From NCBI GenBank assembly GCA_016584305.1, contig JACEEZ010022536.1, positions 37,699 through 101,698 of the forward strand: a stretch of DNA of 64,000 nt. Direction: 5' to 3'. The position numbers and the translations under genes were made by a program. This stretch comes from Chionoecetes opilio (taxonomy: Eukaryota > Arthropoda > Malacostraca > Decapoda > Majidae). Below are positions 23,418 to 34,302 of the stretch, piece after piece (the first letter of the stretch is position 1; each line of letters starts with the position of its first letter). The notes beneath the pieces were generated by a model that saw only the letters and a list, made by a program, of their open reading frames with translations, ran no database searches and was not told the DNA's origin.

Positions 23418-23812
23418 TGCTGTGAGAGGGAGAGGGAGGGAGGGAGGGAGAGCGAGCTTACATGTGATTTGAGGTTGTTTAGTCCTCCCTGCAAAGTAAT
23501 GGCTGTTGCCTCGTTATCTTTCTACCTTATATAACGTCAGATCGGCTATAGCCGGTGGCTTATCTACGGCCATGAGAATCCGAAGACACCCCCCAGGTGC
23601 CCCCCCACTGGCCATGGCTGCCGTAATCTGCTTGTACCTGTGACTGACGATATGCCATAATATACCCTTCTATGTGACATCAGAATGCCCCTGAGCTCCC
23701 CCTGCCTAGTTCCCCCCCATACACAGCTGTGCCCCCCCCCCCCATTGTTAGACACGTAGCCACACCACTGTGCTGGTATCCGTGTGGAAAGAAGTAGCTG
23801 CCCTAACCATCA
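23418..23812. other. Unassigned spacer
   Basis: No gene recognised; C-runs at 23580-23745. Confidence 0.4.
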
Positions 23813-23814
23813 CG

Positions 23815-23851
<37 letters not shown>

Positions 23852-24041
23852 ACACACCGTGTACCTGAACGGCTCGGTGGGTTATAGCGTCAGGCACCAT
23901 TCTGTGGTCCGGCATTCCCTATCAAGGGAAGATGGAGATCGGTAATACACCACCAATAATGTAATGTGCTCCAAGTTTGCACCAGGAGGATGAAACTGCC
24001 GATCGCGAGTCTGTCTCGCGTGGACAAGACCATGGGTGAAT

Positions 24042-24117
<76 letters not shown>
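23813..24117. repeat. Two (CA)n microsatellites around a 185-bp spacer
   Basis: (CA)n at 23815-23858 and 24043-24117. The spacer contains no recognisable gene. Confidence 0.95.
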
Positions 24118-24119
<2 letters not shown>

Positions 24120-24138
24120 TAGAAAAATATAAAATATA

Positions 24139-24959
24139 ATGGAAGACATAAAAGTAGACGTAATAGAAGTAAAAAGGCTAATGGAAAGTCAAGATGTGAG
24201 AAAAGCCCCGGGTCCAGATGGAGTGTCCAACTGGATAATGAAAGAGTGCAGTAACCAACTAGCAGGAAAGTTACATAGTGTAATTGAGAGTTCACTCAAG
24301 GAGAGCAGAGTCCAGCTTGATTGGAAAAGAGCAAATATTGTGCCAATTCACCAAGGAGGTGACAAAGAAGAACCACTAAATTACAGGCCAGTATCATTAA
24401 CAAGTGTAGTGGCAAAAATGTGTGAAAAAATTGTGAAGGCCAGATGGTTGAAATATTTGGAAGAGACAAACACACTCGCAGGTGGCCAGCTTGGATTTAG
24501 AGGAGGAATGTCATGTACAACAAATTTATTAAGCTTTTACTCGAGAGTGATCGATGTGACACAGGAAAGAGAGGGGTGGGTCGATTGCATATACCTGGAC
24601 CTAAAGAAGGCATTTGACAAGGTACCTCACAAGAGACTGCTCTGGCAGCTAGAACATGTAGGAGGATTGAAGGGTGGTTTGCTGAAGTGGATGGAAGACT
24701 TTTGAGCAACAGAGAGATGAGAACAGTAATAAAGATCAAAAGTCAGAATGGTGCAGTGTGATAAGTGGAGTTCCTCAAGGATCGTATTGCCCAGTGATGT
24801 CTTGGTCATGTAAATGATTGCAGAAGATGAACACTATATGAGTTTATTCGGATGATGCTTAATTACTAGAAGTAGAAGTAAAGAGGACTGTAGGATTACA
24901 AAAGGATCTAGATAAGATTTTAGATGGAGCACATGGGAATGGAGTTTAATGCCGAAATG
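24139..24959 (+). pseudogene. CR1-like LINE reverse transcriptase, copy 1 (runs into gap)
   Basis: An intact frame of about 188 residues (24139-24705) holds the RT fingers and first palm block: KAPGPDGVSNWIMKEC, WKRANIVPIHQGGDKEEPLN, YRPVSLTSVVAKMCEKIV, GGQLGFRGGMSCTTNLLSFY, and D-C-I-Y-L-D-L-K-K-A-F-D-K-V-P-H-K-R-L, with the first catalytic aspartate in Y-L-D. After a stop at 24703 the frame breaks, with ISGVPQG (24762) and a degraded YADD (V-Y-S-D-D-A near 24840). It then enters the assembly gap at 24960. The protein would reverse-transcribe LINE RNA at a nicked target. Confidence 0.9.
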
Positions 24960-25464
24960 NNNNNNNNNNNNNNNNNNNNNNNNNNNNNNNNNNNNNNNNN
25001 NNNNNNNNNNNNNNNNNNNNNNNNNNNNNNNNNNNNNNNNNNNNNNNNNNNNNNNNNNNNNNNNNNNNNNNNNNNNNNNNNNNNNNNNNNNNNNNNNNNN
25101 NNNNNNNNNNNNNNNNNNNNNNNNNNNNNNNNNNNNNNNNNNNNNNNNNNNNNNNNNNNNNNNNNNNNNNNNNNNNNNNNNNNNNNNNNNNNNNNNNNNN
25201 NNNNNNNNNNNNNNNNNNNNNNNNNNNNNNNNNNNNNNNNNNNNNNNNNNNNNNNNNNNNNNNNNNNNNNNNNNNNNNNNNNNNNNNNNNNNNNNNNNNN
25301 NNNNNNNNNNNNNNNNNNNNNNNNNNNNNNNNNNNNNNNNNNNNNNNNNNNNNNNNNNNNNNNNNNNNNNNNNNNNNNNNNNNNNNNNNNNNNNNNNNNN
25401 NNNNNNNNNNNNNNNNNNNNNNNNNNNNNNNNNNNNNNNNNNNNNNNNNNNNNNNNNNNNNNNN
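24960..25464. other. Assembly gap (505 N)
   Basis: A run of N. The bases just after it are a low-quality A-rich stretch (25465-25530). Confidence 1.
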
Positions 25465-25535
25465 AAAAAAAAAAAAAAATTTTAAAAATTTAAAAAAAAA
25501 AAAAATAAAAAAAAAATTAATTAATTTTAATCGGG

Positions 25536-25675
25536 CCCTTTGACATATCCCCGGCCTGGGTTTTGTCCGGCAAATCCAATATCCGGGAAATCGAGGTTTG
25601 GGTACGAGTTTTTCGCTTAAAACGGTATGCCGGGTGGAAACCAAAACTGCTGGTACTTGGGGACCTCCCTTGTAG
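25536..25675. mobile_element. Two fused right ends of pogo-like elements
   Basis: 25538-25598 equals the right end of the 12521-13117 element; it passes at 25599 directly into the right end of the CAGGGAGGTCCC element (GGTATGCCGGGTGG, CTGGTACTTGGGGACCTCCC). They are joined without spacer, as also happens near 13117-13309, so the two families may be one composite or a nested pair. Confidence 0.7.
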
Positions 25676-26595
25676 TAGATTTGGAGACGGACATACGAGC
25701 ATCCCTTTTTTCCTGTAGTTACAACTGGTAATAAAACTAGTAAATACACCACACACACACCAAAATAAAGAGGACTTGGAAAATTTAAAAAGGATCTAGA
25801 AAAATTTTTCAGATGGGTCGACTATGGGAAATGGAGTTTAATGCTAAAAAGTTAAAGTGGGGGGGAAAGGCAGTAGCAAAAAGAGAAAAGGGGAAAAGAT
25901 TCGAGGGAAAATAAAGGATAAAAAAATCAAAAAAAAGTAAAAAAAGATCTGGGATATGGTTTTAAGGGAAAATTTTGTCCCCAGAGAAGCATTAACAAGA
26001 TACAGGGAATACATATCAGTTGCTGAGGAAAATAGAATGGCATTCAATTTTGGGGTAAAGAGATGTTTAAAAAATTGATACTCTCTGATTCGACCGGTTG
26101 GAATATCGGCAGTGATTGGGTCACCACATAAAAGAAGGATTATGAAGTTTGAGAGAATAAAAAGAGCAGCCACAAAATGGCTCCAAACCCTGAGGTTTTT
26201 CCATATGGGAAAACTTTAAAGACTGAAACTCCCAACTCTTGAGAAAAAAAGAAAAGGGGGGAAGTTTTTATAGCAGTGTATAGAGCATCAATTTTTCTGA
26301 AAAAAATTGATAGAGAAGATCTGTTTGTGGGGGGACATAGAAGTACAAGGGGGTCATGAGAAGAATTGAAAGGACACATGAAAGGGGGATAAAAAAAAAT
26401 ACAGTTTCCCGTATAAACCTAGAAGCCGGGAACAACCTTGATGCAAAAGTGATTAATGAAAAGAAGTATTCAGGACTTCAAAAGGGAAAACGGATAATAG
26501 TAATTTTAGAGACGGGGCGTACGAGCATAGCTCTTTTTCCCGTATTTACAAATAGCTAAAAAACAAAATAGTAAAAACACACAACATCCATCACC
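25676..26595 (+). pseudogene. CR1-like LINE 3' ends, copies 1 and 2
   Basis: 25676-25758 is a LINE 3' UTR (GAGACGGACATACGAGCAT...); the same UTR recurs at 26507-26590. Between them, from 25763, a second copy restarts within the RT: QMGRLWEMEFNA, then DMVLRENFVPREALTRY (25955-26010), NRMAFNFGVKR, IGSPHKRRIMKFERIKRAAT (26118-26175), LKLPTLEKKRK (26222) and FPYKPRSREQP. These are the C-terminal thumb and tail of CR1-type ORF2. Frames break repeatedly in A- and G-runs. Confidence 0.75.
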
Positions 26596-26920
26596 CCATG
26601 TTAACGCTCCACACTTCAAAAACTACCTTTTTTTTAAAATTCTGTTCTGCTTCACTCCTTCTTTTTACACCTTTATTCTTTTTATTTAATTTTAAATATA
26701 TCAGTGGTAAAGCCTACTAACCAATACCTCCTTTTCTCCTTTACAGAGAAGCCGTTTTTACCCTGGGGGCCTGAAGGGTCGTTGGTTGTCAAGGTGACAG
26801 GAACCACGATCATCCTTGGGCCAACCTGATATCTGTCTCGACCTTCGTCGCGTCGCCTATGTGTCCTTGCTGGGCCTCGGTCTGCCTTCATGATCCCTCG
26901 GTACCTCTCTCATCTCTCCT
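26596..26920. other. Unassigned spacer
   Basis: No gene recognised. Confidence 0.4.
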
Positions 26921-27097
26921 CGTCCTCTCTCTCTCTCTCTCGTCTCTCGAGTGTGACTGTATTGAAAATACGTGATTTGTGTTGAAGTCTCTCTCTCCTC
27001 TCTCTCTCTCTCCCTCCTCTCTCTCTGCATCTCTCGTCTCTCTCTCTGTGCTCTCTCTCTTCTCTCTCCTCTTCTCTCTCTCTCATCTCTCATCTCT

Positions 27098-27183
<86 letters not shown>

Positions 27184-27235
27184 GTCTCTCTCTCTCTCCT
27201 CTCTCTCTCTCTATCTCTCGCTATCTCTCTCTCCT

Positions 27236-27285
<50 letters not shown>

Positions 27286-27286
27286 A

Positions 27287-27320
<34 letters not shown>

Positions 27321-27538
27321 CTCTCTCATCCTCATCTCTCTCTCTCTCTCCTCTCTCCGTCTCTCTCTCGGTCTCTCTCCTCTCTCTTCCTCTCTCTCTC
27401 TCTCTTCTGCAGTGTTGACTATTAAATACTGATGATTTTGTTGAAAGTCTCTCTCTCTCTCATCTCTCTCTCTCATATCACGTCTCTCATCATTCTTCTC
27501 TCTCTCATCTCTCTCTCTTCTCTCTCCTCTCTCTCTCA

Positions 27539-27619
<81 letters not shown>

Positions 27620-27647
27620 TTTCTCTCTCTTCTCTCTCTTCTCTCTC

Positions 27648-27678
<31 letters not shown>

Positions 27679-27772
27679 CTCTCTTCTCTCCTCTCTCTCT
27701 CTCTCTCTCTCACTCTCTCTCTCTCCCCTCTCATCTCTCTCTCTCTCTCTCTCTCCCCCCCCCCCCCCCTCC
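26921..27772. repeat. (CT)n arrays, two blocks
   Basis: 26921-27408 and 27446-27772 are almost pure CT with C or A breaks. Each long block is preceded by the same unit (TATT...AAATACGTGAT/AAATACTGAT, then TTTGTTGAAAGTCTCTCT; 26956-26990 and 27416-27452), so the flank plus array was duplicated. It ends in a C-run at 27755-27769. Confidence 0.97.
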
Positions 27773-27917
27773 TTAATTGTCTGTATCAAGATATTTTGTA
27801 GTTTGGTAAATATTCTATGATATATTTAATAAGGTTTATAGTAATATTTTATTGGCTCTCACTTCTTAGTTATGTTCAATGTATTAGTTAAAACATGCCC
27901 GTCTGTCTCACATGTGC

Positions 27918-28416
27918 TACCAGGGTAGAACAAGAAGTCACGGATTCAAGCTGGAAAAGCCTAGATTTAATAAGGAAATAGGGAAAAACTGGTTCACAAA
28001 TAGGGCGGCAAATTTTATCACCATTAGATGATTTTTAATGAGTATAAGCAACGTTTTTTTATAGATATGATTTGTTTAGTATCCTTCGACTAACTAATTT
28101 GGTATATTACGTTACTTTTCGTAATTTTATGGCTAACAGCAGACGATTATATTTAGAAAAGGAAAGATCTGGGCGTGAAGTGGATCAAGGGACACAATAA
28201 AGGAGAGGTAGGAAAAGTTCTCACGGCTATAGTAACCAGGGTAGAACAAGAAGTCACGGATTCAAGCTGGAAAAGCATAGATTTAAAAAGGAAATAGGGA
28301 GAAACTGGTTCACAAATAGGGTGGTAAATGATTGGAATGGACTCAGTAGACAGGTAGTTAGTGCGGAGTCATTAGGGAGCTTTAAAAGGAGTCTGGATAT
28401 ATTCATGGATGGTAGG
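27918..28416 (+). pseudogene. CR1-like LINE 3' ends, copy 3, split by a MITE
   Basis: 27920-28016 encodes GRTRSHGFKLEKPRFNKEIG and NWFTNRAANF, and 28176-28410 encodes GEVGKVLTAI, VTRVEQEVTDSSWKSI-type (other frame RTRSHGFKLEKHRFKKEIG), NWFTNRVVNDWNGLSRQVVS and AESLGSFKRSLDIFMDGR. It is the same C-terminus as the copy at 41699-42655. The two pieces overlap in content, so they are two partial copies on either side of the MITE at 28018-28190. Confidence 0.8.
28018..28190 (-). mobile_element. piggyBac-like MITE, copy C (partial)
   Basis: It shares TATAGATATGATTTGTTTAG, ATCCTTCGACTAAC, CGTTACTTTTCGTAATTTTA and GGAAAGATCTGGGCGTGAAG with copies B and D. The left terminus is missing. Confidence 0.7.
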
Positions 28417-28552
28417 GTATGCCGTATAACAAAAATTCTTTTTCTCAACTTTGGCATGGCAATTTCCTATGTAAAATGGAATTCTAAGACGATTTTATCT
28501 GAATCCATTTTTGCATTTGAGCAATTCTTACTATGCAAAATGGCACTTTTAT
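28411..28552 (+). mobile_element. Partial copy of the GTTAGGGTACGCC MITE
   Basis: GGTAGGGTATGCCGTATAAC then TTCTCAACTTTGGCATGGCA, CTATGTAAAATGGAATTC and GAGCAATTCTTACTATGCAA match the first 135 bp of the complete element at 30084-30396. Confidence 0.8.
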
Positions 28553-28744
28553 ATTGCAGCCTTATGGACTAATGCTTCAATGAGTAGGCAGTGTCCGGTT
28601 GGTCCTGTGTATTGCATCATGCACCACTATGAGTTCCCAATGACTAGCGTGGTAAGCTCTTTCTGATCAGTTGGTTCATCAGCACTACATCACAGTGTCA
28701 CACCCTCTACTTTTGGCCTAGAACGTGTCCATCAGGGTCCTTAG

Positions 28745-30062
28745 CCCTGATCAGAGCAGGGCATGGTCTCCGGTGGTGGGCCCCAAGCCCGGATGAACCC
28801 GTCTCTGGCCTGCTGCCCCGCCACTCTGGCCGCAGCCTCTGTCACCTACTTCACGACTCTTTCGGTGCTCTGAGTGTGGATAGAGAACCCCCGGAAACCC
28901 TCGTACGGCTTGACCGGGATCTCCTGGATCTGATCCCCGGACAGTGAACGGGTGAATGCCGGCTCGTGCACCCTGGCCAGGCTGCCACTGATCAGTGGCT
29001 GCAAGCTGGTGGCTGACAAGTTCAGCTTGGGTGTGATGCGAGGTCTTACACTGGTGTCCCCATACGCCTTGCCAGCCCTCAGCTTCAAAATCTGGGTCCG
29101 GCGAACCTGCGGTCGTCCTCACTCTGACTCGCCATCACGAGAGGAGAACACATTCTGAGTGTGCGAACCATGCTCCTGTCTGCACGTAGAAGGTCACAGC
29201 TGTTTGGACCTTCTTGGGCTGCGACCTCATCACTCTGAGCTGCGTGAGGATGTCTTGGGGCCGTCCTCTAGTCTGTGGTGAACCTTGATGGTCGAAAGTA
29301 GAGTTTTGAAGTCACCTGCAGGCAGTACTTGACTAGGATTTTCCAGGGGTTTCAGTTCTTTGCCAGTCAAGTCCATGCTTTCTGGTCCACATGTACACGA
29401 GCGACTGGGCTGTGGGGGAGCCATCTGGAGTGGGACATCTTGCCACACTTGATCTCCTGCAGCTCGGACGGGAGAACGCCCCGCTTCACAGCCTGGACCA
29501 GCTGGTAGGAGACCTGCCGGTCAGTGGACATGTTGACCAGGATATACTCGGTATCTCCGTGAGATCTTCACCGCCTGGCACTCCTCTGAACTCTGCGTTG
29601 TACTGCATCTCATTCACGCTGGACAGCGACTGCACACTGGACCCGTGAAGCCAGTGTCAGATGAGGTAGGCCCCGTTGATGCTGGTGATAAGGGGGCGCA
29701 GGGCAACTCGTTTGTGTGCAACACGCATATACTCCAGAAGAGCTTGCGTCCCAGCATTTTCTCCAAATGGGCGTGAGTACCACCCTTCCACCCCGTGTTG
29801 GCCCTAGTTTGAGTCACCTTGCAGTACGATCAGCGATCGGTGGAGTCGTACGTCACCAGCAGATCATAGAGACCTGAGCCACCTTGAAAGCAGGGGTTCT
29901 CAGGTGGCACCGGTCCTCTGGTACAAAGGGCCAAAAGGGATCTTCCAGATGGCTCCTCTGTCACTGACACATGCTCCTCCCTGATCAAACCTTTTGGGGG
30001 CAGTTTCCCATAGCTGTCGGCACCATCGCCCTGTCTTGTCCTTCTCCCATCGTAACCCCAAT
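28745..30062 (-). pseudogene. Uncharacterised multi-copy protein ('HSRWL' family), broken
   Basis: Reading on the minus strand from 30062, ordered blocks are EEHVSVTEEPSGR (29975), YDLLVTYDSTDR (29865), TGWKGGTHAHLEKMLGRKLF then WSICVLHTNELP (29800-29700), TSSDTGFTGPVCS (29660), EYILVNMSTDRQVSYQLVQA (29545), GVLPSELQEIKCGKMSHSRW (29475-29420), GLTGKELK, LVKYCLQV, LRVMRSQPKKVQTAVTFYVQ then TGAWFAHSECVL (29240-29150), ILKLRAGKAYGDTSVRPRIT (29100), LNLSATSLQPLI, FSIHTQSTERVVK-stop-VTEAAARVAGQQARDGFIRA (28880-28780) and ETMP (28760). Several frameshifts and an in-frame TAG after ERVVK make it non-functional. I know this family as repeated hypothetical proteins in arthropods and cnidarians with no assigned function. 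The D-S-T...TGWKGG...LE...W-x-I-C-x2-H layout recalls the second catalytic block of hAT-like RNase H folds; that is inference. Confidence 0.75.
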
Positions 30063-30083
30063 CCCAAATATTTTGGTACCCTG

Positions 30084-30396
30084 GTTAGGGTACGCCGTAT
30101 AACAAACAAAAAATTTCTCAACTTTGCCATCCCAATTTCCTATGTAAAATGGAATTCCAAGACGATTTTATCTTATTCCATTTTTGCATTTGAACAATTC
30201 TTACTATGCAAAATCGCACTTTAAGCTATTTCTTGCATATAAATATAAAAGTCCATTTTTGCATAACAAGAAGTGCTCAAACCAAAAAGTTGAAGAGACC
30301 ACCTTTAATATTCAATTTTACATAAGAAAACACCCTGCTGCCAAATTCGAAATAATCTATATTTCACTTTTCATTGGACCTATGGCGTACCCTAAC
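30084..30396. mobile_element. 313-bp MITE, TIR GTTAGGGTACGCC
   Basis: GTTAGGGTACGCCGTATAAC at 30084 mirrors CCTATGGCGTACCCTAAC ending at 30396. The interior has repeated ATTCCATTTTTGCAT and CTATGCAAAAT motifs. It lies directly against the 5' end of the HSRWL pseudogene. Confidence 0.8.
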
Positions 30397-30835
30397 ATAC
30401 AAGCACTATATTAGATGTTACTCCCATGAGGGTGTGGAGTGTACTTGTACTTAGACAAGCAAGCACGTATATTAGATGTTACTCCCGGGGATGGCTGGAG
30501 TGTACTGATCTCTCCCTGTGGGCGGTGAGCCACCGCTACCAATTACACGGGTCACCTCTTAGGTAGGCGGCCGGTGGATCACTTTAATGGGTGCAAATTA
30601 AATGACGGCGGCCAATGATCGGTCTCTCCAAATTAAGGTGCAAATGCTTAATAACCACTGAGAATATTAATTTATCCTATCCCAGCACTGATCATTTACT
30701 TAAACTACCTTAATATTACCCATTACCATTATAATTATATATACATCCCTATACGCACTCCCCTATGACCAGCGGACAATACCTCACTCACAAGGGGGGG
30801 GGGGATCAAACCACCACTCTACCAATTATGAGAGG
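30397..30835. other. Spacer with a short direct duplication
   Basis: TATATTAGATGTTACTCCC plus GGCTGGAGTGTACT-like flanks occur twice (30409-30450 and 30467-30510). Possibly intron sequence of the downstream gene. No other feature seen. Confidence 0.4.
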
Positions 30836-30849
30836 GTGCTTGATGGATA

Positions 30850-31677
30850 ATTTCCACAACCTCCATCGTCCGCGCAGCTCTAGATGAGGCAAGAGAGTCC
30901 CCTGTGGAGGTGAGGGCTGGTGACACAGCCGTCCTGGTTATGCTGATTCATCATGTTGCAGACCATCCGATCTTCCTCACGACAGCCAAAGAAACATCTT
31001 ACAAAGTCGGAAAGATCAGGCAGGCACTCCCAGGGAGATACCGGAGGCATCTCATCTGCTTGTACAGCTTCTCTGGCTGCGATACAGTGTCCGCCATTTT
31101 TGGGTTTAGCAAACCAACTTTGCTAAGCAGGCTCTGCAAGACTGAAGAAGCAGAGAGGGCAATGGACGTGTTTATGGACATCCGAGCTGAGAAAGATGAT
31201 ATCATTAAAGCAGGCTGTGATCTTTTCAAGGTCATCTTCCGTGGGAAATCCTCCGAAGACTTGGAAGACTTGAGATTCGACATCTTCAGCAAGCGAGCTG
31301 CTACTGGAAGCATACAACCTGAGAAACTCCCCCCGACAACAGGAGCTGCAGCACAGCACTCTCTCCGAGCTTACCTCCAGACTAGGGACTGGCTGATGCT
31401 GCAAAGTCTATCGTTGAATACCCGGGACTATGGATGGCAACTCACTGAACAAGGATATGCACCAGTCCCTTCGAAAGACCCCATTGCACCAGACTACCTC
31501 CTGAAATTTGCCAGCTGCAACTGTGCGGGGGACTGCAACTCACTCGGGTGCTGCTGTAAAAAGCAAGGAGTCAAGTGTATTTCTGCTTGCGGCATCTGTC
31601 ATGGTAACTCTTGCCTGAACATAAACCAGCTGGATGACAAGAGGAGTGAGGAAGATACTGGGGAGTTTGATGAATAA
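30850..31677 (+). CDS. Uncharacterised multi-copy protein (PIN-like plus CXC cysteine-rich), 3' exon
   Basis: The frame is open from about 30844 to TAA at 31675-31677, ~275 residues; no clear start, so the 5' part is probably in another exon or lost. The family segment S-I-V-R-A-A-L-D-E-A begins at 30862. Counting from GTG at 30904: GDTAVLVML (6-14), YSFSGCDTVSAIFGFSK (54-70), LPPTTGAAAQHSLRAYLQTR (~142-161), DWLMLQSL, YGWQLTEQGYAPVP, then CNCAGDCNSLGCCCKKQGVK and CISACGICHGNSCLN (~204-240), a Cys-rich block like the CXC domain of tesmin/TSO1 proteins. The S-G-C-D-x-V-x-x-I-x-G motif resembles the FEN1/PIN nuclease 'GCD..PGI.G' loop. Family members usually have D-T-D where this has D-T-A, so a predicted acidic residue is missing. 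AATAAA lies at 31735. No frameshift, so this copy could be expressed; function unknown. Confidence 0.7.
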   Translation: MSTTSIVRAALDEARESPVEVRAGDTAVLVMLIHHVADHPIFLTTAKETSYKVGKIRQALPGRYRRHLICLYSFSGCDTVSAIFGFSKPTLLSRLCKTEEAERAMDVFMDIRAEKDDIIKAGCDLFKVIFRGKSSEDLEDLRFDIFSKRAATGSIQPEKLPPTTGAAAQHSLRAYLQTRDWLMLQSLSLNTRDYGWQLTEQGYAPVPSKDPIAPDYLLKFASCNCAGDCNSLGCCCKKQGVKCISACGICHGNSCLNINQLDDKRSEEDTGEFDE

Positions 31678-32070
31678 GGTTGTAAAAGGTGAAGAAGCAA
31701 CATTTCCATTGAGCACAGCTCTCTTAAAAATGTCAATAAAATACATTTTACATGATCAAGGAGTGCTTTTTTCTCAAAATTGATTGTCGACTCAATCCAG
31801 CACCCCAAAAAACCCTAGTTAGACATCCCACAAATCAATATTGGCAAAAGTTAATTTTCCAATTTTTTCGCGCAGGCCCTCTGAGCACCCGAACTTTGAT
31901 TGGCCCCCCAGAATTTTCCACAAGGATTTGGGATTGCACTAATTGATAGGTGTTAGTAGACACCTAGATGAATACGTTAGTGAAGACATAGTTTGGTAAG
32001 CAATTTTTTCACAGATGGTCAATACAATTTGCTAAAATTCCCTAACTATTGATTGATATAACCACTGCTT
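31678..32070. other. 3' flank of the CXC gene
   Basis: A candidate poly-A signal AATAAA is at 31735-31740. Nothing else recognised. Confidence 0.5.
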
Positions 32071-32748
32071 GGGGTCAACAAGGCTTTCAGGATAACACTC
32101 TAAGGTAACATCCAACCACGGTCACTGTACCTAAAGACTTTATTTGTGGGGTAACAAGGCTTTCAGGATAACACTCTAAGGTAACATCCAACCACGGTCA
32201 CTGTACCTAAAGACTTTATTTGTGGGGTAACAAGGCTTTCAGGATAACACTCTAAGGTAACATCCAACCACGTTCACTGTACCTAAAGATTTATTTGTGG
32301 GGTAACAAGGCTTTCAGGATAACACTCTAAGGTAACATCCAACCACGGTCACTGTACCTAAAGATTTTATTTGTGGGGTAACAAGGCTTTCAGGATAACA
32401 CTCTAAGGTAACATCCAACCACGTTCACTGTACCTAAAGATTTTATTTGTGGGGTAACAAGGCTTTCAGGATAACACTCTAAGGTAACATCCAACCACGT
32501 TCACTGTACCTAAAGATTTTATTTGTGGGGTAACAAGGCTTTCAGGATAACACTCTAAGGTAACATCCAACCACGGTCACTGTACCTAAAGATTTTATTT
32601 GTGGGGTAACAAGGCTTTCAGGATAACACTCTAAGGTAACATCCAACCACGGTCACTGTACCTAAAGACTTTATTTGTGGGGTAACAAGGCTTTCAGGAT
32701 AACACTCTAAGGTAACATCCAACCACGTTCACTGTACCTAAAGATTTT
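32071..32748. repeat. 76-bp satellite, ~9 copies
   Basis: The unit begins GGGTAACAAGGCTTTCAGGA, then TAACACTCTAAGGTAACATC, CAACCACGGTCACTGTACCT and AAAGACTTTATTTGTG. Copies are nearly identical, alternating ACGGTCAC with ACGTTCAC and GACTTT with GATTTT. Confidence 0.97.
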
Positions 32749-33980
32749 TAAAGACTTTTTCTCGCTCTCTTTTGGCCCAGTAGGGGTGGTACTGTTTGTT
32801 CTTCCTTTGTATTCCTTTGCATTCCTCCTCCTCCTCCTCCTCCTCCTCCTCCTCCTCCTCCCTGCTCCTCCTCCTTCCCATCACCATTACTTAATTTTTT
32901 TATTTACTTTCTTGTTTTTGATATATTTCCAGACTTTGTTGTTGTAGTTTGTCCCTGTGTTGTGCTTGTTGCTTGTTTGTTCCTTCTGTTTCCTTGCCCT
33001 TCCTGCCCTCCTTTCCCCCTCCTGCCTCAAGGTGTCAGCCCTCCCAGCGGTCACCCAGCGCCACACATCCTAACCCCGAGGTCAAGAGCGGGGCGGCCCG
33101 AGGTCAAGGCGGGTCAGAGGTCGGGGAGGTTGAGGGGGAGGGGGAGGGTTATGCATCACCCTGCATCACAGTGCTGTAGTTCCGCCCGTTCAGTGTGTGC
33201 ACAGTGCTGCTCCATCTTTAATTAGAACCCGTATTCAGTGACGCCTGAGTGTTCAGTGTACAGTAGTGCTGCATGTCAAGACCTCAGTATCAGCCATGTT
33301 TTGGTGAGTACAAGTACTACAATCTGTGCTGTTGTGGCATGTCTGAGTGAGTTCTTATTGTGTGGAGGGCTGGAAGTAACCATCACATCATTCAGACCTT
33401 CGGCCAATGCGACCCAGGTCTCCCACCTGTTGGAATTAGTTTGAATTAGAGAGGCTTTACGGTACTGTACTTTTTTATTTTACTTTTTTAGTGACTTTAC
33501 TTTTGTGTGACCCAAGGCCTCTTCCATTTGTATCTATCTATCTACCTATACTTATCTATCTACCTATACTTATCTATCTACCTATACTTACTCCTACCTT
33601 AGATAACACTTTAGGCCTCTTCCATTGGCCACATTTCAGGAACCAGTTCACGGAACCCAAGAGTTCAGGCGTTCCATTTGCGCACGAAAACCTGGGTCCG
33701 AGGCGACGCGCGTAGTGACTCGGCAAAACCCTTTAACTTTCTCTACTCACATTGGGAGGTGGGTAGCCTGGGTAGAGTTTTCAGTTCATAACAAACAATG
33801 GCCGCCTTGGGCCCTATTTCTTTTATCGTGAAGGGTTTTCCGCATGCACGAGTCGGAGAGGATGTCAGACAGCCTACAAGGGGCACTGGTGGAGGAAAGC
33901 GGTCCTGCAATCTTAAACTTGATATGATATATCCCTTCACATCACAGCTGAGTTACCACTTTTAATGTTTCCCCCCCCCC
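32749..33980. other. Unassigned spacer with short simple repeats
   Basis: (CTC)n at 32826-32862; a TCTATCTACCTATACT 16-18-bp repeat at 33530-33592. No gene family recognised on either strand. Confidence 0.45.
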
Positions 33981-33985
33981 CTCAC

Positions 33986-34278
<293 letters not shown>

Positions 34279-34302
34279 TGTATGTATGTATGTCTGTATG
34301 TA

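Noticed and set aside
23039..23534. Proline-rich protein from the 32-bp minisatellite
   Set aside because: All three plus frames are open because of the repeat period; the same residues recur in each.
27282..27734. R/E-rich and S/L-rich proteins in CT arrays (also 33965-34303, 43114-43744, 61616-62230)
   Set aside because: These are translations of simple repeats.
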